A stretch of 64,000 nucleotides of DNA, taken from NCBI GenBank assembly GCA_023442525.1, contig JAEZZA010000017.1, positions 62,001 through 126,000 on the forward strand. The letters are read 5' to 3'. The notes beneath the pieces were generated by a model. That model did no database searches and was not told where the DNA came from. It saw nothing but the letters and a program-made list of their open reading frames with translations. The position numbers and the translations under genes were made by a program. Positions 32,975 to 41,821 of this stretch are shown one piece after another. Numbering within the stretch: the stretch's first letter is position 1; every line of letters starts with the position of its first letter. Origin of the DNA: Bacteroidota bacterium (lineage in GTDB: Bacteria > Bacteroidota > Bacteroidia > Bacteroidales > UBA10428).

Positions 32975-34132
32975 TCAGTTACTTGTTGTTTTAATTTTTT
33001 TAATACTGGTAAAAATGCGAAAGATTATGATCATTAAAGTTCCACAAATCAAAATAATATAAGGAAATGCTGAAATCCCTGCAGCTGCAGTGACATTGCC
33101 CGTAAGATAGTTGATCAATGTATTTCCGGCCAGAGCCATAACAATAACCAGGCTGAATGCGGTTCCCGACAGGGATGAATAATGTCCGCCGACAATACCG
33201 AGTATAATCGGAAAAACAGCGGCAAAACCTAAACCCAATAAAATCATGGCAATCAGCATTCCTGTAAATGCCTGTGAAAAAGCCAATGTAACAGCACCTC
33301 CCAGGATCAGGGCGAAACTTAAATAAATAACAACCAACGGGTCAACTTTTCCTAAAATTCTGCTCAGTATCAACCGGGCAGCAGAGATCGAAGCGACATG
33401 CACCGACAGGGCCAGAAGAGCTTTTTCGACCGTGATTCCCGCCGACTTCAGGTAAATGGTAGTCCAGTTCCCAGTGATGCCTTCGAGAGCACTTTCAAAA
33501 AACAGGACAAAACCCAGGATGATAATAAGCGGATCTTTCAGAAGTTTTGCTGCCTGAGATACCGGGAAACCCTGTTTGATCTTGGGATCCGGAAATCTGA
33601 TCACGGTGAAAAAGATCAGGGGTATTATCAATGCCCAACCTATTGAAGAAATAACAGATTCATATGAAAAGATCCGGGATAATGCCCCTGTTATAGCCGG
33701 CATTCCTAATGCACCTATACCGTAGAACACGCCCAGCAGGCTCAGATTTGATCCTTTTTCAGAGGAGATATCGGCAACCAGTGCATTGGTAACTCCATTT
33801 ATCAATCCTCCGGCAAAACCAATGACAAAGAACGCTAAACGCAAAGCCGACACACCAGCTGCAAATGCTATCAGTTCAAAAGCTGCTATAATAAGAACTG
33901 TAGCAGCTACAAGTAACATTTTATAGCCAAAACGATCGGTTATCGGTCCAAAAACCACCGACCCTGCAAGAATACCAAGGGGCAATGAGGATGCCAGGGT
34001 GGCAGCCGTAAGGTTGTCCAGTCCGAATTTCTGTTGTATGAAGACAGTAACGGTACCCAACGAAATAAATACCATTCCAAATATGAGCATTCCAATGCAT
34101 GCACCAGCGAATACAAGGTTTTTCCTGTACAT
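32975..34132 (-). CDS. MFS transporter of the ROK/SIS sugar module
   Basis: 385 residues with about 12 hydrophobic helices. The loop after helix 2 reads GPITDRFGYKMLLV, the MFS signature, and helix 4-5 contains GGLINGVTNALVADISSEKG. It most resembles fucose-permease-like and other single-sugar carriers, but specificity cannot be read. It begins 10 bp after the ROK kinase and its stop is one base before the SIS start, so transport, phosphorylation and isomerisation appear coupled. Confidence 0.87.
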   Translation of the reverse strand: MYRKNLVFAGACIGMLIFGMVFISLGTVTVFIQQKFGLDNLTAATLASSLPLGILAGSVVFGPITDRFGYKMLLVAATVLIIAAFELIAFAAGVSALRLAFFVIGFAGGLINGVTNALVADISSEKGSNLSLLGVFYGIGALGMPAITGALSRIFSYESVISSIGWALIIPLIFFTVIRFPDPKIKQGFPVSQAAKLLKDPLIIILGFVLFFESALEGITGNWTTIYLKSAGITVEKALLALSVHVASISAARLILSRILGKVDPLVVIYLSFALILGGAVTLAFSQAFTGMLIAMILLGLGFAAVFPIILGIVGGHYSSLSGTAFSLVIVMALAGNTLINYLTGNVTAAAGISAFPYIILICGTLMIIIFRIFTSIKKIKTTSN

Positions 34133-34142
34133 CTGAAAGCTA

Positions 34143-35096
34143 TTATAATTGGTTTAATACATGGAAGGCTGCGCCCAGTAAACCTGCCCGGTTACCCAGG
34201 GATGTCGCATAAACATTAACCTCGCCTATGCTTACCGGTTGCGACCACTTTGCAGCCTCTTCCACAATATCATTAATGAATCGGGCAGCCGGACCAAAAA
34301 CGCCGCCGCCAAACACTATCTTTTCGGGATTAAAAATACTTACCAGGTTGGCAACTGCCATTCCCCAATATTGAACCGCTTCAGACAGAACCCTGGAAGC
34401 AATCTGATCGCCTTTTTCGAAGAAACTGAAAATTACATGTGCTGTGAGTTCATCCGGCTTTATTGCCCTTAAAATTCCGTTATAGTTCGTATCCTTCTTC
34501 AAATACTCTTTCGCCACACGAACCAGTCCGTCGCCAGAAGCATGGTACTCAAAACACCCGGTTGCAATATAATCATCCCGGAAAGGCCTGTCCAGGGCAA
34601 GCCAACCAACTGCCCCGGCAATATCCGACCTTCCTCTGACGAGTTGTCCACCTGAGACAATTCCGGCGCCAATACCGGTACCTACCGCAATAAAAATTAC
34701 GTCGTTACATCCTTTCGCACCACCCTGCCAGATTTCACCCATAACGGAACATGAGCGATCATTGTCGATCACAATTTTGAGGTTTGAGTCAGGAACAACA
34801 TTTCGCAATATATCTTCGAGCGGATAATTTTCCCAGCCAGGTATATTCGGCGCCCAGACAGTGCCGGTTTGCCGGTAATATATTCCGGGAATGCAGCAGC
34901 CTATGCCTTCAATATTTATATTTTCAGATTTTGCCTTCTCAAAAAGCTGTTTTACCAGATCAATAATCAGTTCGGCGGCCTGGTCTCCGCTTCGCTTATT
35001 TAAGGGTTCTGATGTATGAGCAAGAACATACCCGTTTTTATCGACAACAGCACCGGATAATTTTGTGCCACCAAGATCGAGAGAGATAACTGACAT
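34143..35096 (-). CDS. ROK-family sugar kinase lacking the usual zinc cysteines
   Basis: 317 residues. Phosphate 1 motif ISLDLGGTKLSGAVVD, catalytic Asp region VIDNDRSCSVMGEIWQGG, phosphate 2 motif FIAVGTGIGAGIVSGG and adenosine motif VFGGGVFGPA. The family zinc motif, normally HxCxCGxxGCxE, is reduced to YIATGCFEYHASG: only the last Cys remains. It phosphorylates a hexose or amino sugar in the cytoplasm, and the neighbouring MFS and SIS genes fit a catabolic route. A small membrane protein gene ends one base before its start. The sugar is unknown. Confidence 0.9.
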   Translation of the reverse strand: MSVISLDLGGTKLSGAVVDKNGYVLAHTSEPLNKRSGDQAAELIIDLVKQLFEKAKSENINIEGIGCCIPGIYYRQTGTVWAPNIPGWENYPLEDILRNVVPDSNLKIVIDNDRSCSVMGEIWQGGAKGCNDVIFIAVGTGIGAGIVSGGQLVRGRSDIAGAVGWLALDRPFRDDYIATGCFEYHASGDGLVRVAKEYLKKDTNYNGILRAIKPDELTAHVIFSFFEKGDQIASRVLSEAVQYWGMAVANLVSIFNPEKIVFGGGVFGPAARFINDIVEEAAKWSQPVSIGEVNVYATSLGNRAGLLGAAFHVLNQL

Positions 35097-35097
35097 C

Positions 35098-35526
35098 TTA
35101 GCGTTGTCTTACACTGTCAACATAAAAAGGCGTATTGCCCCGCCAAACCAGTGGGGCTCTCTTTTGTTTATAATATACAGTAACTTTTTCCCCCTGTAAA
35201 CTGTCAAGTGCTAATGCAGTTTTCTCGTCAATCACTGAAAACTGGAAACGGTCTGTGACTATCACCATATCGGCTCTGCCTGATATGTTATTCAGAATCA
35301 GTTCGCCCTCATACGTTTTGAAAATAAATCCTGTTTTTGAGAATTTCTGCAACAGACCTGATCTGGATCCCTCACTGTATGTATGTACATATCTCAGATA
35401 GAAGATAATGAACAATATAATAATGAAAAGGAAGACTATCCATCTTAGTATTCTTTTAGTTTTTCTTTTAACCAACATCCATCGGGTTGGTTCCGGATTA
35501 CTGACGGGAACGGCTTCCTGATTCAT
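35098..35526 (-). CDS. Small single-pass membrane protein, conserved in Bacteroidota
   Basis: 142 residues. A basic segment (VKRKTKRILRW) precedes one transmembrane helix (about 28-46, IVFLFIIILFIIFYL), then a periplasmic domain of about 95 residues (EGSRSGLLQKFSKTGFIFKTYEGEL...). Public databases often mislabel this kind of protein as 6-phosphogluconate dehydrogenase; nothing in it resembles that enzyme. It ends one base before the ROK start and is first in that unit. Function unknown. Confidence 0.8.
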   Translation of the reverse strand: MNQEAVPVSNPEPTRWMLVKRKTKRILRWIVFLFIIILFIIFYLRYVHTYSEGSRSGLLQKFSKTGFIFKTYEGELILNNISGRADMVIVTDRFQFSVIDEKTALALDSLQGEKVTVYYKQKRAPLVWRGNTPFYVDSVRQR

Positions 35527-35598
35527 GAATTTTGAGGTGTTTAGTCAAGTACAACAAATATAGCCATTTATTGGTATTTCCTAAAATACATATTTATA

Positions 35599-35606
35599 TA
35601 CCTTTG
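35599..35606 (+). promoter_or_regulatory. Putative -7 element of the TolC-like gene
   Basis: TACCTTTG fits TAnnTTTG exactly, 30 bases before the ATG at 35637. A TTG at 35571-35573 is 25 nt upstream, longer than the usual 19-21, so the -33 part is uncertain. Confidence 0.4.
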
Positions 35607-35636
35607 GGCATTCAATTTCTAACACTATAATTCGAT

Positions 35637-36845
35637 ATGATCAGGAATAATACATTGATAGCACTTATTGTACTTTCTAATGTTTGTTTCATTGGAATAA
35701 GTGCACAAAACTTGACCGTTACCGTTGAAGAAGCCATACAGATGGCAATATCGAATAATAAAGAGCTTGAATCGTTCAGGTTAAAGGCCGAACAAAGCCG
35801 AAAACTTAAAGGAGAAGCCTTTGACCCTGGAAGTACGAATTTATATTACAGTTACGACGAAAATAATGTTGCGGCTAATGATATTCCGCTCAAAGTGTTC
35901 GGAATAGAGCAAAGCTTTGATTTTCCCGGTGTATATATTTCAAGGTTAAAAGCAGCCCGCAGTCAGGCTGAAATTGACCAGATTCAGTATGAAATAAAAA
36001 AGAATGAAATTGCAAAGACCGTTACAAAAAATTATTACCAGGTATTGTATCTCCGTGAGAAATTACCTTTATACGGCCGGCTCGACAGCCTTTATTCTTC
36101 TATTGTCGAGTCCGCAAGAAAAAGATATACTTCGGGTGAGATCAGCTATCTCGAATCGCTCACCATACGTTCTCATGCCATGCAATTACGAACCAACTTC
36201 ATACATACCAATGAAGATCTGCGAAATGCTCAACAGAAACTGCAATCGATCATTCAGTCGGATACCCTGATCAGCATTGCTCCGGTTCAGCTTCTCCCTC
36301 TCGAAATCAGTTCTGATCTGACCAATACGTACGGCACCCGGTTGTATGACGAAATCCAGAAACTTGCCCACAACAGGTTGAAGGAGCAGAGAAATATGTT
36401 ATTACCCGGCCTTAGTCTCGAATATTTTCAGGGTACCAATAACGGTGAAAACGCGAAAATTTACCCCGGTTTTTCCGTTGGCGTTTCAATTCCCTTATTT
36501 TTCGGTGCTTCCAGGGCACGTATCCAGTCGGCAAGAATTGAGAGGCAGATAAGTGATGCCGGTGCACTCAATTACCATGCTGTGCTGAAAAGTCAGAGTG
36601 AGGATATTCTTACTGAAATAAGAAAGTATAAGGAAATTCTTAACCAGTATGATGTATTGGGAAAAGAGACCTATGAAGAAATCCTGAGATATTCAGATGA
36701 AGCCTATGAGAAAGGAGATATTGATTTTCATATCTATATCACCTCACTTGAAGAAGCCATAAATCTTCAACTGAGTTACCTGGAAAACCTGAATGAATAC
36801 AATCAGTCAGTTATTGAGCTAAACTACCTTGACCTGGAGCTGTAA
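35637..36845 (+). CDS. TolC-family outer-membrane efflux protein
   Basis: 402 residues: signal peptide (MIRNNTLIALIVLSNVCFIGISAQ), then VTVEEAIQMAISNNKELESFR, the usual start of the first TolC repeat, long coiled-coil helices (RLKAARSQAEIDQIQYEIKK; ARIQSARIERQI) and the second repeat with PGFSVGVSIPLFF. It would form a trimeric outer-membrane and periplasmic channel for efflux or type I export. No membrane-fusion protein or RND/ABC pump gene is adjacent. The last 35 bases overlap the 3' end of the convergent Rrf2 gene. Confidence 0.92.
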   Translation: MIRNNTLIALIVLSNVCFIGISAQNLTVTVEEAIQMAISNNKELESFRLKAEQSRKLKGEAFDPGSTNLYYSYDENNVAANDIPLKVFGIEQSFDFPGVYISRLKAARSQAEIDQIQYEIKKNEIAKTVTKNYYQVLYLREKLPLYGRLDSLYSSIVESARKRYTSGEISYLESLTIRSHAMQLRTNFIHTNEDLRNAQQKLQSIIQSDTLISIAPVQLLPLEISSDLTNTYGTRLYDEIQKLAHNRLKEQRNMLLPGLSLEYFQGTNNGENAKIYPGFSVGVSIPLFFGASRARIQSARIERQISDAGALNYHAVLKSQSEDILTEIRKYKEILNQYDVLGKETYEEILRYSDEAYEKGDIDFHIYITSLEEAINLQLSYLENLNEYNQSVIELNYLDLEL

Positions 36846-37287
36846 CCTCGTTTTCGGATCTCCGGTCTGTCTGGCCGGCCAGTGTCGGGTCGCCAACCAG
36901 ATCGGCAACAGTAACTGATTTGAGATAGTTAGCGATAACCGTGTTCAGTCCCTTCCAGAATCCCTGAGCCTGGCAATGTTCACTGCGATCACACTGATAG
37001 TTAACCGAAAGACATTCAATCAGACATAATTCAGGTTCAAATGCCTTATGAATATCAAATACAGTGATTAGTTCAGGATCGCGGGTAAGTACATACCCGC
37101 TTTTTTTCCCTTTTAGGTTAGTAATCAACCCGGCCGTTTTGAGCGAATGTATAATATGATCGAGGTATTTGATCGAGAGGGACTGAGCTGTTGCAATATC
37201 TTTCTGAAATACGCCTTTTGAATCTGAGCCTCGTGCTATCTCAATCATTGTTCTAAGGCCGTATCGTGTTCTGGTGCCTATTTTCAA
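36811..37287 (-). CDS. Rrf2-family transcriptional regulator with four cysteines
   Basis: 158 residues. N-terminal winged helix typical of Rrf2 (KIGTRTRYGLRTMIEIARG, IATAQSLSIKYLDHIIHSLKTAGLI, KGKKSGYVLTR). Cys88, Cys92, Cys99 and Cys105 sit where IscR/NsrR-type members bind an Fe-S cluster, though the spacing is not identical to either, so redox, NO or iron sensing is only a suggestion. The start overlaps the YceI stop by four bases (ATGA), so it is translated with the YceI-barrel-YceI genes and probably controls them. Its 3' end overlaps tolC-like coding sequence. Confidence 0.9.
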   Translation of the reverse strand: MKIGTRTRYGLRTMIEIARGSDSKGVFQKDIATAQSLSIKYLDHIIHSLKTAGLITNLKGKKSGYVLTRDPELITVFDIHKAFEPELCLIECLSVNYQCDRSEHCQAQGFWKGLNTVIANYLKSVTVADLVGDPTLAGQTDRRSENEVTAPGQGSLAQ

Positions 37288-37901
37288 AGCTTGACTGAAA
37301 AATTGTTGTTGTTCGCAAATGTAACGATAAAACCGAAGTCCACGTTTATTTTATTATTAACCTTTACCATACCCATTAGTCTTGCCGGAGGTTTTAGATT
37401 GAAGTCCGACAGCAGAATGATTTCTCTGCCTTTCATGTAGTAATTTCCTGAGCATTCGAGAACGTGGCAATCAACTTTATATTTTCGTTTAACACCTGCT
37501 ATGGTGATTATAAGTTCCGGGCAGGCCTCGGTATTTGTTATGGTTTTTTCAATTTGTCTTCTCGAAAACGAGATCAGTATCCTGGGGTGTTTCTCCTCCT
37601 TCATTAATTCGAGAAAGTCCTTATACATGAATGAATTACTTGCTTCAAATTCTTTAACCGGAATGCTCAGATTGATTGTGTCGCCTGAGTTATCCAATTC
37701 AATTAAATTTAAAGGAATAGAATTGTAATAAAAGGTAAATTCATTGATGTTGGATTCACCTTTTATATATAAATAATTATTACAGGCATCTGCATTGACC
37801 GCCCTGGGCTGACCGGGCTGACTATGAAGACTGGCTGATGCTGAAAGCATGCAGCCAATCCACACTGTCAATTGCAAATATCTGTAAATTGAGTCTTTCA
37901 T
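37284..37901 (-). CDS. Divergent YceI-like periplasmic protein
   Basis: 205 residues with signal peptide (about 1-28, ...SASASLHSQ). The pattern INEFTFYYN, LSIPVKEFEASNSFMYKDFLELMKEEKHPRILISF, and the late LSDFNLKPPARLMGMVKVNNKINVDFGF matches the YceI lipocalin-like fold that binds long isoprenoid lipids. Three Cys residues (in ACNNY, ACPEL, DCHVLEC) are unusual for the family. It shares its operon with a second, more typical YceI protein, a barrel protein and an Rrf2 regulator. Ligand unknown. Confidence 0.8.
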   Translation of the reverse strand: MKDSIYRYLQLTVWIGCMLSASASLHSQPGQPRAVNADACNNYLYIKGESNINEFTFYYNSIPLNLIELDNSGDTINLSIPVKEFEASNSFMYKDFLELMKEEKHPRILISFSRRQIEKTITNTEACPELIITIAGVKRKYKVDCHVLECSGNYYMKGREIILLSDFNLKPPARLMGMVKVNNKINVDFGFIVTFANNNNFSVKL

Positions 37902-37928
37902 TAAGTTTATTAAACTCCGTTTCTGAAA

Positions 37929-39176
37929 TTAGAACGAGATGGCAGCTTCGAACATAACTCCTTTAAATCCGGCATCACCGGCACCGAGAGAAGCAGGGCC
38001 ACCAACAAAACCATCATAATTTTGATTCACATATTCGAGTTTGATTACAATCTGCTCGAGCAGATACCAACCGGCCGCAATCTGAAACCTGTCGACCTGC
38101 TGATCGAGATTGTTATTCACCAGATTATAGCGTAATCCGCCATAAAACTGTTCGTTACCGCCAAAACGGTACAGCCCTTCAATGGCATACTGGTTAAATT
38201 CACTATCGGCTTTACTGGGAAGCTTTCCTCTGAACATTTCCCATGTACCGAATACTTCGAGCCCCTTGTATTTGGTGAAAAGGTTAAGCATAAGAGAATT
38301 ATCCTTTATTACCGTACCCGGGCCGAAATTTCCCGAAAGGTGATTTTTTGTGATATCCACATCAGCCGCATTGTTTGTGACCTTGTTCATCACGAGATAG
38401 TACCTTGAGCCTGTACGATCGCTGTTATATAAAGCTCCGGCATGATTATCGGGATTATGATAGCCCGAGAGGGTAAGTCGCAGCCGCAGGTCGTCACTAA
38501 GCTGATTATCGTAACCGGCTTTCCAGTAAAATGCAAGTTCTTTATGAGTGTCAAAGGTTTCATAAGTCCCTGTTCCGGCATTGTACGCGGTAAGAGCAGG
38601 CTTAAGTGAACCCGACGATACGGCACCCATCAGTAACCATCCTTTATTGCGATACATGGCTTCAAGGGCGACCTGGGTACTGAATGCATCTAAAATGTAA
38701 TTGCCGACAAAGGGATTGGAAATTGCCCTTCCGTTATCGGTACGGCGAAAATGGGCATCACCGTAATTGATCTCCATATCGCCGATCTTAAATGTCATAT
38801 AATCCATGAGACGGTCAATCCTTTCTGATTTCAGGAAAGGCAGTTCATCCAGAACCAGGTAACCACCCTTAACCCAGGTCTCGTTATGATGCCTTGATGA
38901 CAGGTAAGTTTCCAGATTCACCTGAATACCCGGTGCAAGAAAACCATTAATGATAAAATTGGCGGTAGGCAGGTTAAATCCTGTACCAAGAGGAATCAGG
39001 GCACTATCTGCCTCATGGTCAAGTGCCTGGTATTGCATGGCGAAATCGGCACCTACGGTAACTCTTAATTTGTCAAAATCTTCACTTTTTAACTGAGGTT
39101 CCTCAAACTGGGCGTATACACCCTGTGAGATTATTGAAATAAGAAGAATGGAAAAAAACAGGTATCTAATTTTCAT
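37929..39176 (-). CDS. Outer-membrane beta-barrel (porin-like) protein
   Basis: 415 residues with signal peptide (MKIRYLFFSILLISIISQGVYAQ). Alternating amphipathic strands throughout and a C-terminal strand ending in Phe (MFEAAISF) point to an outer-membrane barrel. The middle (KIGDMEINYGDAHFRRTDNG) is like the plug-side segment of Bacteroidota porins in the phosphate-selective porin O/P clan. It lies between two YceI-type genes in one operon, so passage or exposure of the YceI ligand is a possible role. No specific substrate can be named. Confidence 0.8.
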   Translation of the reverse strand: MKIRYLFFSILLISIISQGVYAQFEEPQLKSEDFDKLRVTVGADFAMQYQALDHEADSALIPLGTGFNLPTANFIINGFLAPGIQVNLETYLSSRHHNETWVKGGYLVLDELPFLKSERIDRLMDYMTFKIGDMEINYGDAHFRRTDNGRAISNPFVGNYILDAFSTQVALEAMYRNKGWLLMGAVSSGSLKPALTAYNAGTGTYETFDTHKELAFYWKAGYDNQLSDDLRLRLTLSGYHNPDNHAGALYNSDRTGSRYYLVMNKVTNNAADVDITKNHLSGNFGPGTVIKDNSLMLNLFTKYKGLEVFGTWEMFRGKLPSKADSEFNQYAIEGLYRFGGNEQFYGGLRYNLVNNNLDQQVDRFQIAAGWYLLEQIVIKLEYVNQNYDGFVGGPASLGAGDAGFKGVMFEAAISF

Positions 39177-39210
39177 ATATTAAATGTTTAGTTTGTACTG
39201 GTAAAAGAGT

Positions 39211-39792
39211 TTAGGTAACCTGGAAATTCAGCGAAAAGGAAATAGTGACTTCCTGCCCGGTTTTCAGTGTTCCCATTAGGGCGGTGGGAGGGTCTATTTT
39301 AAAGTCGTTCATGTTTAATTCTTTGGTTCCATTGATAGTGACCTTGTTACCGGTGTGAACACCCGAAAATGCCAGGGAAATTCTTTTGGTAACTCCGGCA
39401 ATGGTTATGTCTCCGACAAGCGTACCTGAGAATTTTCCGCCGCTCGATGATAATTTGTCTACAGAAACAAACTTGAATTCGATCTCGGGGTATTTCTTGA
39501 CATTCAGTGCATCGTGAGTCTTGTTCGTCATTATGTTGTTGCTGCTGTGAATCGAACCCGACTGCATGGTAACATGCACATGGTCAATGCTCGTGAGCTT
39601 GTTTTCATTAATTTTCAGGTTAAGATTAACCTTGAACTTCCCCACTTCTTCTTCCCATTCATGAAGATTAGAAGTACCCTTGATCTTGATTGCACTCTGG
39701 TCGGGCACAAGTTGGGCCGACTGCTGTCCGGCTGAAGGCAATGCAATTGCCACAAGGACCATTATGGCTGCAAAAAATCTGATTGTTCTCAT
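39211..39792 (-). CDS. YceI family periplasmic lipid-binding protein
   Basis: 193 residues with a clear signal peptide (MRTIRFFAAIMVLVAIALPSAGQ). YceI hallmarks: IKGTSNLHEWEEEVGKFKVNL, SGSIHSSNNIMTNKTHDALNVKKYPEIEFKF and ITIAGVTKRISLAF, ending in a beta strand. The fold carries polyisoprenoid or quinone-like lipids in the periplasm. First gene of the YceI-barrel-YceI-Rrf2 operon. Confidence 0.92.
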   Translation of the reverse strand: MRTIRFFAAIMVLVAIALPSAGQQSAQLVPDQSAIKIKGTSNLHEWEEEVGKFKVNLNLKINENKLTSIDHVHVTMQSGSIHSSNNIMTNKTHDALNVKKYPEIEFKFVSVDKLSSSGGKFSGTLVGDITIAGVTKRISLAFSGVHTGNKVTINGTKELNMNDFKIDPPTALMGTLKTGQEVTISFSLNFQVT

Positions 39793-39866
39793 AAAATAGT
39801 TATCCTATAGAATTAGTAGGGTAAAATAATATAAATTTTATGAGACCGAAAAATTTTTAATCAAGA

Positions 39867-41090
39867 TTATTTTATAAAGACTCTGCGGAATAAAGAATAA
39901 CAATAAAGGAGCAGGGCAGAAAGAGCCAATACAATCAGATAACCATTGGCTTTTCTTTGTTCGGCCAGTACGAAACCGAGCATATTCGTTTGTATATCAT
40001 CCGCGTCAGGAGCGTCTCTGTAATTCCACTTACCGATGATCGTTCCGTCCCTGATAAGCATTAGTCCGGGATTAGCCCTGATAATGGTCTTCAGCGTGGT
40101 TTCATCGCTGGTGCAAACCTCGAAAACCGGTTTAAAAGTCTCAATGAAATGTTCAACCTCCGATGTTGGCGAAGACGTCAAACACCAGGCTTTCATATTT
40201 AAGTCGACGGCCCTCAGGGCTATCGAATTCATTTTATCCAGTCCTTTGCCGGAAGCTTTTTCAACATCGGGTGCAATAATAAGGAAAACATAATTGCTGT
40301 CGGTTAATACCTGATTGGTAATGTCTTCGCCATCCCTTGCCGATACCGTGAAATCATGAATGGGTGGTTCTTCACCTTTAAACACTAATTTCTGACGGGT
40401 TTCAACCCATTTCCATGTAGTGTCCTGCCAGGGAAAATTTGATTCGTTGAATTCCTGCTTTACCCCGTCTTTTTCATAAACAAGAACAGTTTCGTACTTG
40501 TCGGTCAGAGCTCCGGGGGGTAATTCCATTGCCGAAGGTATATGTGTACCGGTTTTATAAGGCCGAAAGTCGAGCAACGGCTGATGAACTAAGCAAAATA
40601 CGGAAAGTAAAACCGGCAAAACAAAATTCACCGAAGATAGATACCATTCTGTAAAAGGGGAAGCAGTTGCATCATAACGCTTACGATACAGAAATACTAT
40701 AATGGCAGGAACAAAGAGAATGATGTTTTTATAAAAGGTCTGCCAGTTGGTTAGTTTCAGGGCATCGCCAAAACAACCGCAATCTGTAACGGGATTGCTC
40801 AATGCAAGTATGAAAGTAAGTATGGTGAAAAACGACATGAATACCAATAACAGCCATGCCGTAAAATTCATTCTGATCCGGGCAACCAGGTTAAGACCAA
40901 TCATCAGTTCGGCGGCACTTAGAATAATAGCCAGCGGAAGAGCGGCAAATTCAAGGAAATTCAGGTGAAATGCCAGAAAGTACTCTTCGAACTTAATTGC
41001 CGAGCCCATCGGGTCGATGGCCTTGACAAATCCGCTGAAAATAAAAACCAGTCCTGCTGCAATCCGGGCAATAAACAGAAGCGATTTCAT
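39867..41090 (-). CDS. BT_3928-type DoxX/MauE-like membrane protein with thioredoxin-like tail
   Basis: 407 residues. Four N-terminal transmembrane helices of the DoxX/MauE type (about 5-135), including FIFSGFVKAIDPMGSA and the DCGCFGDALKLTNWQTFYKN block found in these proteins, then a periplasmic region and a thioredoxin-like domain (about 245-370, FLIIAPDVEK, MKAWCLTSS) and a last helix. Members probably act in quinone-linked thiol or redox chemistry; function is unproven. The gene lies 4 bp after tmk, in one unit. I recall BT_3928-type genes near folP and the cyclase gene in other Bacteroidota. Confidence 0.85.
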   Translation of the reverse strand: MKSLLFIARIAAGLVFIFSGFVKAIDPMGSAIKFEEYFLAFHLNFLEFAALPLAIILSAAELMIGLNLVARIRMNFTAWLLLVFMSFFTILTFILALSNPVTDCGCFGDALKLTNWQTFYKNIILFVPAIIVFLYRKRYDATASPFTEWYLSSVNFVLPVLLSVFCLVHQPLLDFRPYKTGTHIPSAMELPPGALTDKYETVLVYEKDGVKQEFNESNFPWQDTTWKWVETRQKLVFKGEEPPIHDFTVSARDGEDITNQVLTDSNYVFLIIAPDVEKASGKGLDKMNSIALRAVDLNMKAWCLTSSPTSEVEHFIETFKPVFEVCTSDETTLKTIIRANPGLMLIRDGTIIGKWNYRDAPDADDIQTNMLGFVLAEQRKANGYLIVLALSALLLYCYSLFRRVFIK

Positions 41091-41094
41091 ATTG

Positions 41095-41778
41095 TCAAAT
41101 TTTATTTAGTCCTGCAGTATTGATTATTTCCTGTGAAATTTCGTCAGGCTGACGCATTTTTCCATCACTTGAATTGCATCCTATGATTTTCAGATCATCT
41201 GTAGTTTCGGCCTGCCACAAATACATATCTCTTACCCTGCGTTGGAAATCAAGATTTTCTTCGTGAATATCCCTTGTGCCCTGCAAATAATCACGATCAG
41301 CTCCCTCACGGGCACGGGTAAGATTCATTTGTGTAAAAGAAAAGGGCACGTCGAGAAGAATGTTCAGGTCGGGCTTCGGTATGCAGAAATATTCATATTC
41401 CAGATGAAGAATCCATTTTCTCAATTCATCGCGCTTGTTCTGATCGTCGATTTTGGCGCACTGGAAGGCGATATTTGAATAAACATACCTGTCGAGCAAT
41501 ACCAGGTATCCCTCTTTAAGCCAGGTTGAGATCAGTTCGGCTGCATCTTTACGGTCGCCTGCGTAAATTAAGGCCACAAGGTATGGATTGACACTTTCTA
41601 TCGATCCAAGGTCGCCTCTCAGGAAACGCGCAACCAGGTCGCCGTAAATGCCTTCTTCAGTCCTTGGAAAATGCAGGTATTTGTATAAAACCCGATTCGT
41701 TTCGAGGTATTTTCTGATTAAATTGATCTGTGTTGATTTTCCCGAACCATCTACGCCCTCGACAACCAGAAACTTCAT
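41095..41778 (-). CDS. tmk: Thymidylate kinase
   Basis: 227 residues. P-loop GVDGSGKST (residues 8-16), FPRTEEG, the DRYVYSNIAFQCAK motif after the second core strand, DLNILLDVPF and a lid region with TRAREGADRDY. It phosphorylates dTMP to dTDP in the cytoplasm. Divergent from folP with 43 bp between start codons; the BT_3928-like gene follows 4 bp downstream. Confidence 0.93.
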   Translation of the reverse strand: MKFLVVEGVDGSGKSTQINLIRKYLETNRVLYKYLHFPRTEEGIYGDLVARFLRGDLGSIESVNPYLVALIYAGDRKDAAELISTWLKEGYLVLLDRYVYSNIAFQCAKIDDQNKRDELRKWILHLEYEYFCIPKPDLNILLDVPFSFTQMNLTRAREGADRDYLQGTRDIHEENLDFQRRVRDMYLWQAETTDDLKIIGCNSSDGKMRQPDEISQEIINTAGLNKI

Positions 41779-41821
41779 ACCTTACTTTTTATTTATTAAT
41801 TTTAACCAAAGGTTGAACAGA

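Noticed and set aside
41648..41821. N-terminal extension of folP
   Set aside because: It would run antisense through the start of tmk and has no match to DHPS; the ATG at 41822 precedes the family sequence.
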